Positions 38,025 to 45,929 of a DNA stretch of 45,929 nt are shown here, one piece after another. Made by a program: the position numbers and the translations under genes. The stretch comes from Centipeda periodontii DSM 2778 (GTDB taxonomy: Bacteria > Bacillota > Negativicutes > Selenomonadales > Selenomonadaceae): contig NZ_GL892076.1 of assembly GCF_000213975.1 (NCBI RefSeq), positions 462,173-508,101 on the forward strand, read 5' to 3'. Every line of letters begins with the position of its first letter. Position 1 is the first letter of the stretch. The notes under the pieces are model-generated. The model saw nothing but the letters and a program-made list of their open reading frames with translations. It did not search any database and was not told the DNA's origin.

Positions 38025-39191
38025 ATGAGAATTCCAATGCGTCAATATATGGCGCTGCTCGGCATCACGATTGCCGCATTTATCTTTAACACATCCGAGT
38101 TCATACCGATTGCGCTGCTCATCGATATCTCGAAGTCGTTCTCCATGACGGAGGCGGCGACGGGGCAGATGATCACGATCTATGCGTGGGTGGTTGCTCT
38201 GCTCTCGCTGCCGCTCATGCTGCTGACCTGCCGCATGGAGCTGAAACGGCTCCTGCTCATGATGGTCGCGCTCTTTGGGCTCGGACAGCTCGTTTCGGGA
38301 CTCGCGACGAGCTATGATGTGCTGCTCGGCGCACGCATCATCGTCGCCTGCGCACACTCGATTTTCTGGTCGATTGCCGCACCGCTTGCGACGCGTCTCG
38401 TGACGCGCGAGCATCGCCCGATGGCACTCGGCATGATCGTGACGGGCAGCTCCGTCGCGACGATTGTCGGACTTCCGCTCGGACGTGTGATCGGCCTCGC
38501 GGCGGGGTGGCGTATGACGTTCCTGCTGCTCGCCGTGGTCGCCGTGATTGCGTTCGTCTATCTCGGGGTTCTCCTGCCGAAACGGGCACCGGGAGAGGGG
38601 TTCACCATCGGCGAACTGCCGTCGCTCGTCCGACAGCCTGCACTTGCGTGCATTTACATCATGACGGCACTCTTTGCGACAGCGTACTTCACGATGTACA
38701 GCTACATCGAGCCGTTCCTGCACAGTGTCGCGGAGTTCTCGCCCAGTCTGATTACGGTGGCGCTCATGCTGCTCGGGGTCAGCGGCATCCTCGCGAGCCT
38801 CGTTTTCTCCAAAATGTATGGAAAGCGCCGCTTTTTCCTGCTGCGCTGGTGTCTCGTGGGAGTCGCGGCCATGCTCTTCCTCTGGCAGGCGGCATCCATC
38901 TCCGTCGGCACGATGATCGTGCTCACGATGCTGCTCGGGATACTCGCAACGCTCTACAACACGATGTTCCAGGCGGAGGTGCTCGCCATCGTCCCGCGCG
39001 ACGCATCGACCGTCGCGACGGCGATCTACTCGGGCATCTTCAACCTCGGCATCGGCAGCGGAACGTACCTCGGCGGGCTCGCGACGGGGGACGGTCACCT
39101 CGCCCACATCGGCTACATCGGCGCACTGATTGCCGCCGTCGCTGCCCTCCTCTGCCGCGCAGTCTATTTGCCGGCAGTACGAGGGAGATAG
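38025..39191 (+). CDS. MFS efflux transporter, SotB/AraJ (DHA1) type
   Basis: A 388-residue 12-helix major facilitator. It has IFNTSEFIPIALLIDIS in helix 1-2, GQMITIYAWVVALLSLPLM, the LLGARIIVACAHSIFWS segment and VTGSSVATIVGLPLG (antiporter motif C-like) near residue 145. This pattern is typical of SotB/AraJ sugar or drug efflux pumps. ATG 38025 has GGGGAGG upstream. It sits 95 bases behind the TNT gene but has its own promoter and operator. Export of small molecules is likely; a link to the TNT protein is only suggested by the repeated linkage in copy 1. Confidence 0.87.
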   Translation: MRIPMRQYMALLGITIAAFIFNTSEFIPIALLIDISKSFSMTEAATGQMITIYAWVVALLSLPLMLLTCRMELKRLLLMMVALFGLGQLVSGLATSYDVLLGARIIVACAHSIFWSIAAPLATRLVTREHRPMALGMIVTGSSVATIVGLPLGRVIGLAAGWRMTFLLLAVVAVIAFVYLGVLLPKRAPGEGFTIGELPSLVRQPALACIYIMTALFATAYFTMYSYIEPFLHSVAEFSPSLITVALMLLGVSGILASLVFSKMYGKRRFFLLRWCLVGVAAMLFLWQAASISVGTMIVLTMLLGILATLYNTMFQAEVLAIVPRDASTVATAIYSGIFNLGIGSGTYLGGLATGDGHLAHIGYIGALIAAVAALLCRAVYLPAVRGR

Positions 39192-39200
39192 ACGAGGAAG

Positions 39201-39250
39201 ATAACGGGGCGACGGAACGAAAAAGGATTTCGTTCCGTCGCCCCCGTTAT
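39201..39250. terminator. Bidirectional terminator
   Basis: ATAACGGGG-CGACGGAACGAAA pairs with its near-perfect partner ending CCCCCGTTAT, a stem of over 20 bp between the converging MFS and restriction genes. Confidence 0.85.
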
Positions 39251-39269
39251 TATTTATAAGACAGATCCC

Positions 39270-41039
39270 TCATTCTTTTCCATACGAAGAAAATGGATCT
39301 GCCGCCGTCGGCATCGGCTCCGCTTCATAAACATAGGCCCCCCGAAGTTTCTGCGCATGTCTCTGCACGACGTGCTCAATATGCCTCTTCCACGCGGGCG
39401 CATCCATCGTCGCACGATTTTCCGCGCAGCACAAAAGAAGCTCACGTACACGCGTCGGCGTTGCCTCACCGGATGTAAACATTGCCTCAAAATACATCTG
39501 ATACTGCGCAAGTGTCAGCGGGACAATCTGCAGCTCCTGCTGCTCATCCTCTTTCGTATACCATATCCCATGGCGAAACGTCTCAGCAGTATTCGTATCG
39601 ATCTTCACTGCGATGAACAGCCCATAGACCGGTTTTGGGACCCATCGAAGAACCGCATCGGAAACATGGCGGCGCACCGGCTCCCCCTCCATTGCCTCCT
39701 GCCGCGAGGATGAGGACATCGTGACCTCCGTGAGGATCGCAAAATCGTCGAACTCGCTGTAGAGATCGCCCTTCCCGCCGCCTGCGGTACTGACCGGCAT
39801 GAAGTCCGCGTCCATCTTGAACCCGCGCACCTCATACGGCATCGTAGTCAGATGATTGACGGCAAGAATCGCACGCCACAGAATCCACTCAAGATACACC
39901 GGCAGCTCATCACGCGGCACCTCGATCTCGTAGTCCTCATCATAGGTCTTCTTACCGCCGCCGCGCAGGATGAGTGTCATATAGTCCGAGATTTCGCGCC
40001 ACTCGTAGCATTGGCGACGCGCATACTGCATCTCATCCGTCTGCGCCAAGAGCTGCTCAAGTCTCTGCCGAGCCATATTGATCTGCATCGCCGTTTCAAG
40101 AGGCGGTGCAGGCACCTCAAACGCAATGTGCCGCTCCTTCAGCGTTTTTTGCAGTTCGTCCAAGAGTTTTTTCGCAACGGGAACATCGTCTGTCGGCAGC
40201 GGTGCGCCGGTACACAGCACCTCATAGGCACGCATCAGAGATTCCGCAGATGCTGTCGTCGATGCAAGCCGCTCTGCCACGAGGCGCTTCGTTGGCAGAA
40301 GCATGAGTCCTCGACCCCTACGCTGCAGAATTCCTGTAATCCTGAGATAGCGCATATTCATATCCGCATAGTCGAGAAAATTATCCACCTTCTTGCTGTA
40401 GTGCTCCGCGCGACGTGCAATCTCCATGCGGTCAAACTTCTTCTTCGAAACGGCATGTGTGCGACGTTCTCTGAGATCCAGAATACGAGCCACGACCTCG
40501 GAAAAATCATACGCCGGGTTCGTCGTCTGTACCCACAGCGCAAACTCAATGCGGCTGATCTCGGACGAGCCCGTGCGCCGCTCGAGTTCCAGCATAATCG
40601 CAAGTACCCAGCACAGCGGCGCGAAATAGCCACCTTCGGGCAGCGGAAACTGCGCCACACGCATCGCTCGAAGAAAGCACTCCTGCATCGCCGGATAAGT
40701 GTCCGCCATGAGGAACGTGCGCCCAAACGGCGTAATCGCATCAAGAGTACCAAGTGATTCCTGCGCCCCATCCGCCTTTTTTAACTGCGGATAGATCAGC
40801 CCATTTTTCGCAAACATCAGCCGCCACTTGCGTGCATGACTGCCGGACGCATCCTTGCCCGCCTCGTTACGGATGATCCCGCGCTCGTTCAGGAGGTTCA
40901 TGAAGCCAATCTCATTGTTACGCCCGCGAAAATTCCCCACGAACGGAGACTCTGCATAGATGCGAAAGCCCTCCTGAATGCGATTCGGGCTGCGCAGCCC
41001 CGTGTTGCCAACCAGCCAAATATCGATGCTCCGCTCCAT
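39270..41039 (-). CDS. AlwI-family type IIS restriction endonuclease
   Basis: A 589-residue protein of the RE_AlwI family. AlwI cuts outside GGATC. Family features: SPNRIQEGFRIYA and NFRGRNNEIGFMNLL near the N terminus, TTNPAYDFSEVVARIL near 180, and the catalytic-type segment DDFAILTEVTMSSSSRQEAM near 433-452 followed by GEPVRRH, a PD-(D/E)xK-like D..ExT arrangement. ATG 41039 begins 11 bases after the methyltransferase stop behind GAGGGGGC. The same specificity as AlwI is likely but not proven. Confidence 0.85.
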   Translation of the reverse strand: MERSIDIWLVGNTGLRSPNRIQEGFRIYAESPFVGNFRGRNNEIGFMNLLNERGIIRNEAGKDASGSHARKWRLMFAKNGLIYPQLKKADGAQESLGTLDAITPFGRTFLMADTYPAMQECFLRAMRVAQFPLPEGGYFAPLCWVLAIMLELERRTGSSEISRIEFALWVQTTNPAYDFSEVVARILDLRERRTHAVSKKKFDRMEIARRAEHYSKKVDNFLDYADMNMRYLRITGILQRRGRGLMLLPTKRLVAERLASTTASAESLMRAYEVLCTGAPLPTDDVPVAKKLLDELQKTLKERHIAFEVPAPPLETAMQINMARQRLEQLLAQTDEMQYARRQCYEWREISDYMTLILRGGGKKTYDEDYEIEVPRDELPVYLEWILWRAILAVNHLTTMPYEVRGFKMDADFMPVSTAGGGKGDLYSEFDDFAILTEVTMSSSSRQEAMEGEPVRRHVSDAVLRWVPKPVYGLFIAVKIDTNTAETFRHGIWYTKEDEQQELQIVPLTLAQYQMYFEAMFTSGEATPTRVRELLLCCAENRATMDAPAWKRHIEHVVQRHAQKLRGAYVYEAEPMPTAADPFSSYGKE

Positions 41040-41049
41040 CGCCGCCCCC

Positions 41050-42945
41050 TCAATACCCGACAAAAAGATACTCCTGCACCGCATTCCGATGCGTCTTTGC
41101 CGTCGCCTGATTCCCGAACGAATACTTGTAGTCCACGGGGATCACCTCGACGTGCTCCTTGTACTTTGCCATCAGGGCAAGCATTTCCTCCTGTGTCGGG
41201 AGACTGTTCGAGGAGTAGGACACCACGAGAACACTCTTCGCAAACTTTCGAAAGAGGCGGTCAAATGCCTCTGCCGCTCCGAGGCGCGTCGAGAAAGGTG
41301 TCGGATAGGATTTGAACTTCTTGGTCAGCGTATGCTCCTGAATCTCCACGCCCTCCCAGTTGCGCGCAAGCCCCTCCACGAAATGATAGCGGCGCACATA
41401 TTCATTGTCCGAGAGCGGCGAATAGTAGGGCGGATCCATATAGACGAGATCCGACGGTATCCGCACCGTCATCGCATCGCCCCAACGTGCACGGCTTGCC
41501 CGACCATTGTCAAATACCGCCGCATTCACGAGCTCCACCGCCTCAAGGAACTGTTCTTCGAGCGTCTTTTGCAAGTCCTTCCTGCCATCGTCATAACGAT
41601 GTCCCGTATATGTAAATATGCCGCGCGGGCGTTTTTTGATGCACGCACGAATGAGTGCGGTCATTGCTATCGCGCGTTCGTATGGATTTCGCAGATGTGC
41701 GATATTCGTGCGCAGGGTGTCAATCAGATCGTTTTCCTCATCGGTGTAATAAAGGCCCTGAAATGTCCGTGCAACAAAGTGATCCGATTCCTTCTGTGCG
41801 AGAAGCAGCTCCTCCGCCGTGCATGACGAAAGTGTAACCGTATTATTTTCCACCATCGCCTTTGAGAACGTCGCTGACATCGCCATATAATCATTGCTCA
41901 GGACCGTCTTGCCCTGTGCCTTGAACATATAGCTGACAATGCCCGAGCCGGAAAAGAGATCCGTGATCGTCTCTGCACCAAACTGTGATGCGACCGCCCA
42001 AACCTCATGGAGAAGTTTCTGCTTCGACCCCATGAAGCGTGTCGGCGGGTACTGTGCGACCCGCGCTGAGAGAGGAACCTCCACGCGGGCAATGCGCGGC
42101 CGTGCCACAGGTGCCGCCGTCACAATCACATCCTCGCCCCTGCGGCTCTTCCCATTGGAGGAAATGTGCCGCTTCGTCTGAATGATCTCGATCGGATACC
42201 GCGCATAGAGTTCGTGCACGAGCGGATGATTCGAGTTCGTGAGGATCACATAGCATCCGCGTTCATGGAGACGCGCGACCATCTCTGCGAGGCGTACATG
42301 ATCCTCCTCGTAGAACCGCTCCTTCGTATAGCGCTTGAAATCTGCATACGCCGAGATCGGCAGATACGGCGGATCCAGAAAGATCAGATCCCCCGCCGCC
42401 GCATGCGTCTCCAACACATCCAGATAATCGCCGCAGATGATCTCCGCACGCGAAAGAACGCGCGTCGCCGCAAGAATCGCCGCACGATCACAGATTTTTG
42501 GATTTTTATATCGTCCAAAGGGGACATTGAACTGCCCCTTTTGATTGACGCGATAGAGCCCGTTAAAGCACGTCTTGTTGAGGAAGATCGTCCGTGCCGC
42601 CGCCTCCACAGGCGATAGTTGCTCCCAATCGAGCGCACGCACCTCATAGAAGTGTTCACTCGTATTCTCGTACTGCTCCAGATGCGCGATGACCTGCTCT
42701 GCATCTGCCGCAACTGCACGGTACATATTGATGAGCTCGGGATTGCTGTCCGCAAGAACGGCCCGCTCCGGCGCCAACGCAAAAAAGAGCGCCCCGCCGC
42801 CAAAAAATGGCTCAATGTATTTGCCGTAGCGCGGCGGCACCTTCGCGCACAACTCCCCGAGCAGCTGCGTCTTCCCGCCCGCCCACTTTAGGATGGGCTT
42901 CGCCTTGTATGCTTCTGTCCTGTCCATATTTGCTGATACTGTCAT
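41050..42945 (-). CDS. Fused double adenine methyltransferase of the AlwI-like system
   Basis: A 631-residue protein of two m6A methyltransferase domains in one chain. The first is Dam-like: KPILKWAGGKTQLL near residue 18, PFFGGGALFF near 46 and LDPPYLPISAY near 192. The second starts with PPTRFMGSKQKLL near 308, then DLFSGSGIVSYM near 333 and MDPPYYSPLSDN near 503. An asymmetric site such as GGATC/GATCC needs a separate methylation on each strand, which explains the fusion. It protects host DNA from the endonuclease made from the next gene. Confidence 0.9.
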   Translation of the reverse strand: MTVSANMDRTEAYKAKPILKWAGGKTQLLGELCAKVPPRYGKYIEPFFGGGALFFALAPERAVLADSNPELINMYRAVAADAEQVIAHLEQYENTSEHFYEVRALDWEQLSPVEAAARTIFLNKTCFNGLYRVNQKGQFNVPFGRYKNPKICDRAAILAATRVLSRAEIICGDYLDVLETHAAAGDLIFLDPPYLPISAYADFKRYTKERFYEEDHVRLAEMVARLHERGCYVILTNSNHPLVHELYARYPIEIIQTKRHISSNGKSRRGEDVIVTAAPVARPRIARVEVPLSARVAQYPPTRFMGSKQKLLHEVWAVASQFGAETITDLFSGSGIVSYMFKAQGKTVLSNDYMAMSATFSKAMVENNTVTLSSCTAEELLLAQKESDHFVARTFQGLYYTDEENDLIDTLRTNIAHLRNPYERAIAMTALIRACIKKRPRGIFTYTGHRYDDGRKDLQKTLEEQFLEAVELVNAAVFDNGRASRARWGDAMTVRIPSDLVYMDPPYYSPLSDNEYVRRYHFVEGLARNWEGVEIQEHTLTKKFKSYPTPFSTRLGAAEAFDRLFRKFAKSVLVVSYSSNSLPTQEEMLALMAKYKEHVEVIPVDYKYSFGNQATAKTHRNAVQEYLFVGY

Positions 42946-43033
42946 ATACGCGTCGCTTCGCCCTCCTTGGAGCTATTATAGCATATTTCAACTAAGTCAT
43001 AGATCTTTTGACCCCTTTGCCGATCCGAATACC

Positions 43034-43339
43034 TCATGCCACCAAAACCTTTTCTTTCATAATCGTTTGATAGAAATTACTATCCGGGTTGACCTCAGTG
43101 ATTTCAAAAACATCCACGTTTTTCTTGAGCACCTCGCGCAGATCCTCCACCAAGGCAAAAATCATCGTTCGCCGAAACATTTCTCCACCAAAAACAAGAA
43201 AATCCAAATCGCTGTTCTCGTCCGCTTCCCCTCGCGCATATGAACCAAACAAATAAATTTCCTTCACACGGTATTTATCAGCAAGCGGTTTCACCGCCGC
43301 GGCAATCTGTTCCATGGTAAATACAGACGCTTGCATCAT
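43034..43339 (-). CDS. Minimal nucleotidyltransferase (MNT)
   Basis: A 101-residue MNT protein with the motif LFGSYARGEADENSDLDFLVFG near residues 30-51 (GSxARG and DxD metal site). Such proteins usually pair with a HEPN RNase as MntA/HepT, in which MntA AMPylates the toxin. No HEPN gene is adjacent on either side, so it is either an orphan or the partner was lost. AGGAGGAG precedes the two possible ATG codons (43339 and 43336). Confidence 0.85.
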   Translation of the reverse strand: MMQASVFTMEQIAAAVKPLADKYRVKEIYLFGSYARGEADENSDLDFLVFGGEMFRRTMIFALVEDLREVLKKNVDVFEITEVNPDSNFYQTIMKEKVLVA

Positions 43340-43440
43340 GACTCCTCCTGTTCATAATGATTCATAACGCTTCCCGAGGCTTGTGCACACTACAGCACCC
43401 GCCGCACCATCGCGGGACTGTACGCCGCAAAGAGCTGGTT

Positions 43441-43463
43441 AAGGAAGCCCTGATAAATTCAGC
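43441..43463 (+). repeat. Solo end of the MITE-like repeat
   Basis: AAGGAAGCCCTGATAAATTC matches the left terminus of the element, then similarity stops. A 9-bp hairpin, GATCGAATG/CATTCGATC, follows at 43469-43492. The rest of 43340-43670 is AT-rich and has no gene I can support. Confidence 0.6.
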
Positions 43464-43670
43464 AAAGCGATCGAATGAAAATACATTCGATCACGTTACG
43501 TCTTGTGATTTCATCAATGCTCTACATCCGCGCCTCATTATATCATACTCACGCACTCTTCATAGACCATTTGACGACCTATTCCTCAACAGGATGTGCC
43601 GCCATGCGGAATACTTTGCAAAAAATGATATTCTCATGGATACCCATCTATTATACCATATCTCCAATCA

Positions 43671-43710
43671 AAAGAGCCCGCCCCTGCGTTTGCAGAGACG
43701 GGCTCTTTGT
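43671..43710. terminator. Terminator of the LppM-like gene
   Basis: AAAGAGCCCG pairs with CGGGCTCTTT across an 18-base loop. T runs are present on both strands; it lies 13 bases after the LppM-like stop (minus strand). Confidence 0.75.
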
Positions 43711-43722
43711 CATGCGTTCCGA

Positions 43723-45171
43723 TTACTGCCCCTTGGCAGGCACATCGACATTGCGCTCCCTGAGGTCGCGGTTCAGCGACTCCAAATGTGTGAGCACGGC
43801 GTTTGCGATGTTGACGTTCCGCTGCTCCTTCAGATATGCCTGATAGTGCGACGGGTTCTCGCCGCTCGCCGAGGTCAGCATCCCCGGCACCACCTTGCCG
43901 CCCTCATACTTGTACTGCGCATAGATGGTAAACGTGTGTGCATCGCCGTTCCACGTGCCGAGGTCCGCATCGCTGCTGGATCGATTGTCATGCGGAATGG
44001 TGATGGTAAAGAGATACGGGTCCCCGCTCCGACTCGGGAAATTCACGGGATTCCAATACGATCCCTTTTTCGCGACATCGGCCGCCATCGGGAAATGCAC
44101 CTGCACCGCTGCGCCCTCTGCCGCTGCGTAGACGTACATCGTGTAGCGCCCCTGCTCCTTTGCCATGACGAGGAAGCCGTCCTCATCGCGGCCGGATGCG
44201 CCGATCACATTCGTGGTGATTCCCTTCTCTTGGAGTGTCTTTTCGTAGGTGCTGAAATCCTTCGTTTGCGCCTGCGGTGCTGCGCTCTTTTCCGCAGGCT
44301 GCGGCTGCGTGCTCTTGGCGTTGTCTGCCGGAGCCTGCGTTTGCGCGGCAGGTGCTGCTCCCATGACGGAATCCACTGCCGTCAGCACGGGCGTATTGCC
44401 CATGCGATACCACGTCCACCCGCCGATGCCAACGCCGACCAGCAGGAGAGCGATGCCGACAGCGCTCAGGGCAACACTGTGTGCATTCTTTCGGACGAAT
44501 CCGATCACCGCAACGACAATGCCGAGGATCACAATCCCCACCGCCGCAGCGGTTGCGATCTGGACATGCTGCGGGTGCGGCACACGGAACACCGCTTGGA
44601 TCACGACATCCTGCCCGGAGAGCGAGGGCTTCAGATCCCACGTCGCCGTCGTCCCGGAAACAATGCCGTTCGTGCGCTCGAATGCCTCCGGAACAATGAT
44701 CGCAAAGTCCATTTTCACCGAGTCCAGCACGGACTGCATCATGCTGCGCGAGAACTCGTCCGTCTCCTGATTCACGGGGTTGCTCTTCGCATCACCGGCA
44801 AAGAAGAGATCGAGATCGTACGTATCATAGAGGAATCCTGCGCGATGCCATACACCATGATGCCCCTGCGTCGGCTGCCACGCCTTGGCTCCACCGCCGA
44901 CGAGCTGCTCCACGTTCTCATACGTCTGCGTCGCGACGAAGCCGTTGCTGCGATCCTGAATTTGCGCGCCCTCCTTCTGCGCCTCGGCACGCTGCTCGCG
45001 GATCTTATCCATGGCGAACTCATTCGTCGCCGTCCACTCCTGGGAGACTGCAATCGTCCCATCCGCGCGGAACTCTGCCCCCATCTTCATCTGAAAGCAC
45101 CCGCCAAGCAGGCTCACGAGGATGACGCCCAAAAGCGCCAATGTTCCCCTGCGTAACGTACACGAAAACAT
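43723..45171 (-). CDS. LppM-like lipoprotein with a membrane segment and C-terminal domain
   Basis: A 482-residue lipoprotein. The lipobox LLGGC gives Cys near 25. The N-terminal domain (MKMGAEFRADGTIAVSQEW) resembles LppM/DUF3153-type lipoproteins, which are often attached to both leaflets. Two hydrophobic segments lie at about residues 210-260 (VGIVILGIVVAVIGF, GIALLLVGVGIGGWTW). A Pro/Gln/Ala linker and a C-terminal domain of about 150 residues follow, with no family I recognise. ATG 45171 has GGAGGAAA upstream. It probably sits at the cytoplasmic membrane facing the periplasm. Confidence 0.7.
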   Translation of the reverse strand: MFSCTLRRGTLALLGVILVSLLGGCFQMKMGAEFRADGTIAVSQEWTATNEFAMDKIREQRAEAQKEGAQIQDRSNGFVATQTYENVEQLVGGGAKAWQPTQGHHGVWHRAGFLYDTYDLDLFFAGDAKSNPVNQETDEFSRSMMQSVLDSVKMDFAIIVPEAFERTNGIVSGTTATWDLKPSLSGQDVVIQAVFRVPHPQHVQIATAAAVGIVILGIVVAVIGFVRKNAHSVALSAVGIALLLVGVGIGGWTWYRMGNTPVLTAVDSVMGAAPAAQTQAPADNAKSTQPQPAEKSAAPQAQTKDFSTYEKTLQEKGITTNVIGASGRDEDGFLVMAKEQGRYTMYVYAAAEGAAVQVHFPMAADVAKKGSYWNPVNFPSRSGDPYLFTITIPHDNRSSSDADLGTWNGDAHTFTIYAQYKYEGGKVVPGMLTSASGENPSHYQAYLKEQRNVNIANAVLTHLESLNRDLRERNVDVPAKGQ

Positions 45172-45301
45172 AACATTTCCTCCTAACAGATCCAACATAC
45201 ACGACTCTAATGATTATAAATGATTCAGACTCAATTAGAATTATATCATAAATGTATTTTAAGGTACAATGGTTTTATTGCAAAAATTCCGCATTCATTT
45301 C

Positions 45302-45354
45302 AAAAGCCCGCCCTTGCTCTCTTGTGCAAAAAGAGAGCAGGGGCGGGCTCTTTT
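45302..45354. terminator. Long terminator-like hairpin
   Basis: A roughly 20-bp stem, AAGCCCGCCCTTGCTCTCTT with partner AAGAGAGCAGGGGCGGGCT, ends in CTTTT on the plus strand. It separates the acid-phosphatase remnant from the LppM-like gene promoter region. Confidence 0.7.
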
Positions 45355-45371
45355 CATTGTGTTCTGTTATT

Positions 45372-45478
45372 CCGTCAGTGTCTTTGCATAGAGGGAAGTC
45401 GAGCGCCTTGAGGTTCTCGATGGTCGGCTCGTAGTTGACCTCACTCCAACGGTTGCTGACGTAGAAAAGACCTTTGTT
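45372..45478 (-). pseudogene. Remnant of a 5'-nucleotidase/acid phosphatase, lipoprotein e(P4) family
   Basis: About 35 codons in one frame read KGLFYVSNRWSEVNYEPT then IENLKALDFPLCKDTDG, matching the middle of HAD-type e(P4) phosphatases (FYVSNR...T..NL...GFP). Neither the catalytic DxDET start nor the C-terminal acidic motif is present. It abuts the stop codon of the Rpn-family gene, so an insertion or deletion removed the rest. Confidence 0.6.
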
Positions 45479-45929
45479 TCACCCTCGGACAAGCGCCGCA
45501 TACTTTGCACGCTCTGCCGCTGGAATCTGCAACGCCTCCATCGCCTTTTCCACGGAGAGATTCATGCTCTTCATCAGATTACGAATGGAGGAGGCAAGGG
45601 CTTGCTGCATTCCCTGCTGCATTCCCTGCTGCATTCCCTGCTGCATTCCACGCTCCATGCCATCCTCCCACGCTTCCTCGGCACGCACCTGACGTGCCAG
45701 TTCTTCGTCCCACTCGAAATTCACCATGTCAAAGACCTCCTTTTCCTGCTTTTCTGTGAAGTATTCCGGCAAGTAATTGTGTGCAATACAATAGCGGATC
45801 GCTGCGGGTACGGCGGCGGCAAGCGCAGCCCCTTCCCGAACCGCAGCACGCACCTGCGCGACAAAGGCGCTGTACGCCTTCAGAGAAGCGCATCGTGTGA
45901 GGATTTCATGCTCCGATGCCTCGTTGATG
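45479..45929 (-). CDS. Rpn-family recombination-promoting nuclease, C-terminal part (runs off the window)
   Basis: The frame is open to the right edge and encodes the last 150 residues of an Rpn (PD-(D/E)xK, TIGR01784-type) protein. A helical region (AIRYCIAHNYLPEYFTEKQEKEVFDM) is followed by FEWDEELARQVRAEEAWEDG, a tandem MERGMQQGMQQGMQQ stretch and a C-terminal helical domain. The nuclease domain lies outside the window. Rpn proteins are PDDEXK nucleases thought to promote RecA-independent recombination and are often present in many copies. Confidence 0.75.
   Translation of the reverse strand, partial: INEASEHEILTRCASLKAYSAFVAQVRAAVREGAALAAAVPAAIRYCIAHNYLPEYFTEKQEKEVFDMVNFEWDEELARQVRAEEAWEDGMERGMQQGMQQGMQQGMQQALASSIRNLMKSMNLSVEKAMEALQIPAAERAKYAALVRG
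45604..45651 (-). repeat. 12-bp tandem repeat in the Rpn-family gene
   Basis: Four copies of GCTGCATTCCCT (plus strand), the last with two changes, encode (GMQQ)n. Being a multiple of three, copy-number change would alter length but not frame. Confidence 0.85.

Noticed and set aside
43357..45156. A 599-codon plus-strand open frame opposite the LppM-like gene
   Set aside because: The lipobox, signal peptide and ribosome binding site are on the minus strand; the plus frame is compositionally a shadow.
45604..45651. CRISPR-like repeat
   Set aside because: The four 12-bp units are directly adjacent without spacers and lie in frame within an Rpn-family gene.

Overview
The window looks like chromosome of a diderm Firmicute of the Negativicutes, most likely Selenomonas or a close relative. 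This is inferred, not measured. The reasons are strong AGGAGG-type ribosome binding sites and Firmicute-like terminators next to outer-membrane genes (a TonB-dependent copper receptor, a phosphoethanolamine-transferase-like enzyme), the futalosine menaquinone gene mqnA, GC-rich core genes and AT-richer accessory islands. There is one tRNA, no rRNA, and I saw no CRISPR array.

Layout. 1-11.2 kb is mostly core: a threonine-synthase-like/ppx/PBECR-nuclease run, an envelope run (mqnA, 3D-domain protein, EptA-like), a divergent stand-alone AICAR transformylase, and an OprC-like copper receptor. 11.2-18.3 kb is an accessory island beginning at tRNA-Gly(CCC). It holds a two-gene ATPase/TOPRIM-like defence candidate, a phage-like recombination set (ERF, Gp157, frameshifted DUF932), and a graveyard of small secreted-protein genes, a zinc-ribbon membrane protein and a serine-hydrolase fragment. 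18.5-22 kb encodes envelope proteins: tandem zinc-ribbon/DUF805 paralogues, a lipoprotein and a GH3 (NagZ-like) enzyme. 22.1-23.4 kb and 37.2-39.2 kb are two copies of one module: promoter, secreted TNT-domain (NAD glycohydrolase-like) protein, promoter plus palindromic operator, and MFS exporter. The first copy is off by one base in a C7 tract and its exporter has two microhomology deletions. 23.6-26.7 kb holds a HicB-like/HipA-like pair with a strong palindromic operator, a PLD-like fragment and a lipoprotein.

26.9-35.3 kb is a seven-gene LacI-linked catabolic operon: transporter, hydantoinase/oxoprolinase-family protein, a putative zincin, a YhcH protein, a PfkB sugar kinase, a 3-hexulose-6-phosphate synthase and a 6-phospho-3-hexuloisomerase. 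It has a near-consensus promoter followed at once by a cre/LacI-type operator. 35.4-36.8 kb is a RelB/DinJ-YafQ toxin-antitoxin pair followed in the same direction by a TIR-like (Rossmann) protein. 39.3-43.3 kb is an AlwI-like type IIS restriction system with two adenine methyltransferases fused in one chain, plus an orphan MNT nucleotidyltransferase. The right end holds an LppM-like lipoprotein, an acid-phosphatase remnant and the end of an Rpn-family nuclease gene.

A roughly 165-bp MITE-like palindromic repeat with 16-bp terminal inverted repeats occurs five times, plus remnants, mostly at the borders of accessory modules. The best candidates for undescribed biology are the duplicated TNT/MFS module with its C7 switch, the HicB-HipA hybrid pair, the tRNA-linked ATPase/TOPRIM-like pair, the RelB-YafQ-TIR-like run, and the hydantoinase/kinase/HPS/PHI pathway.
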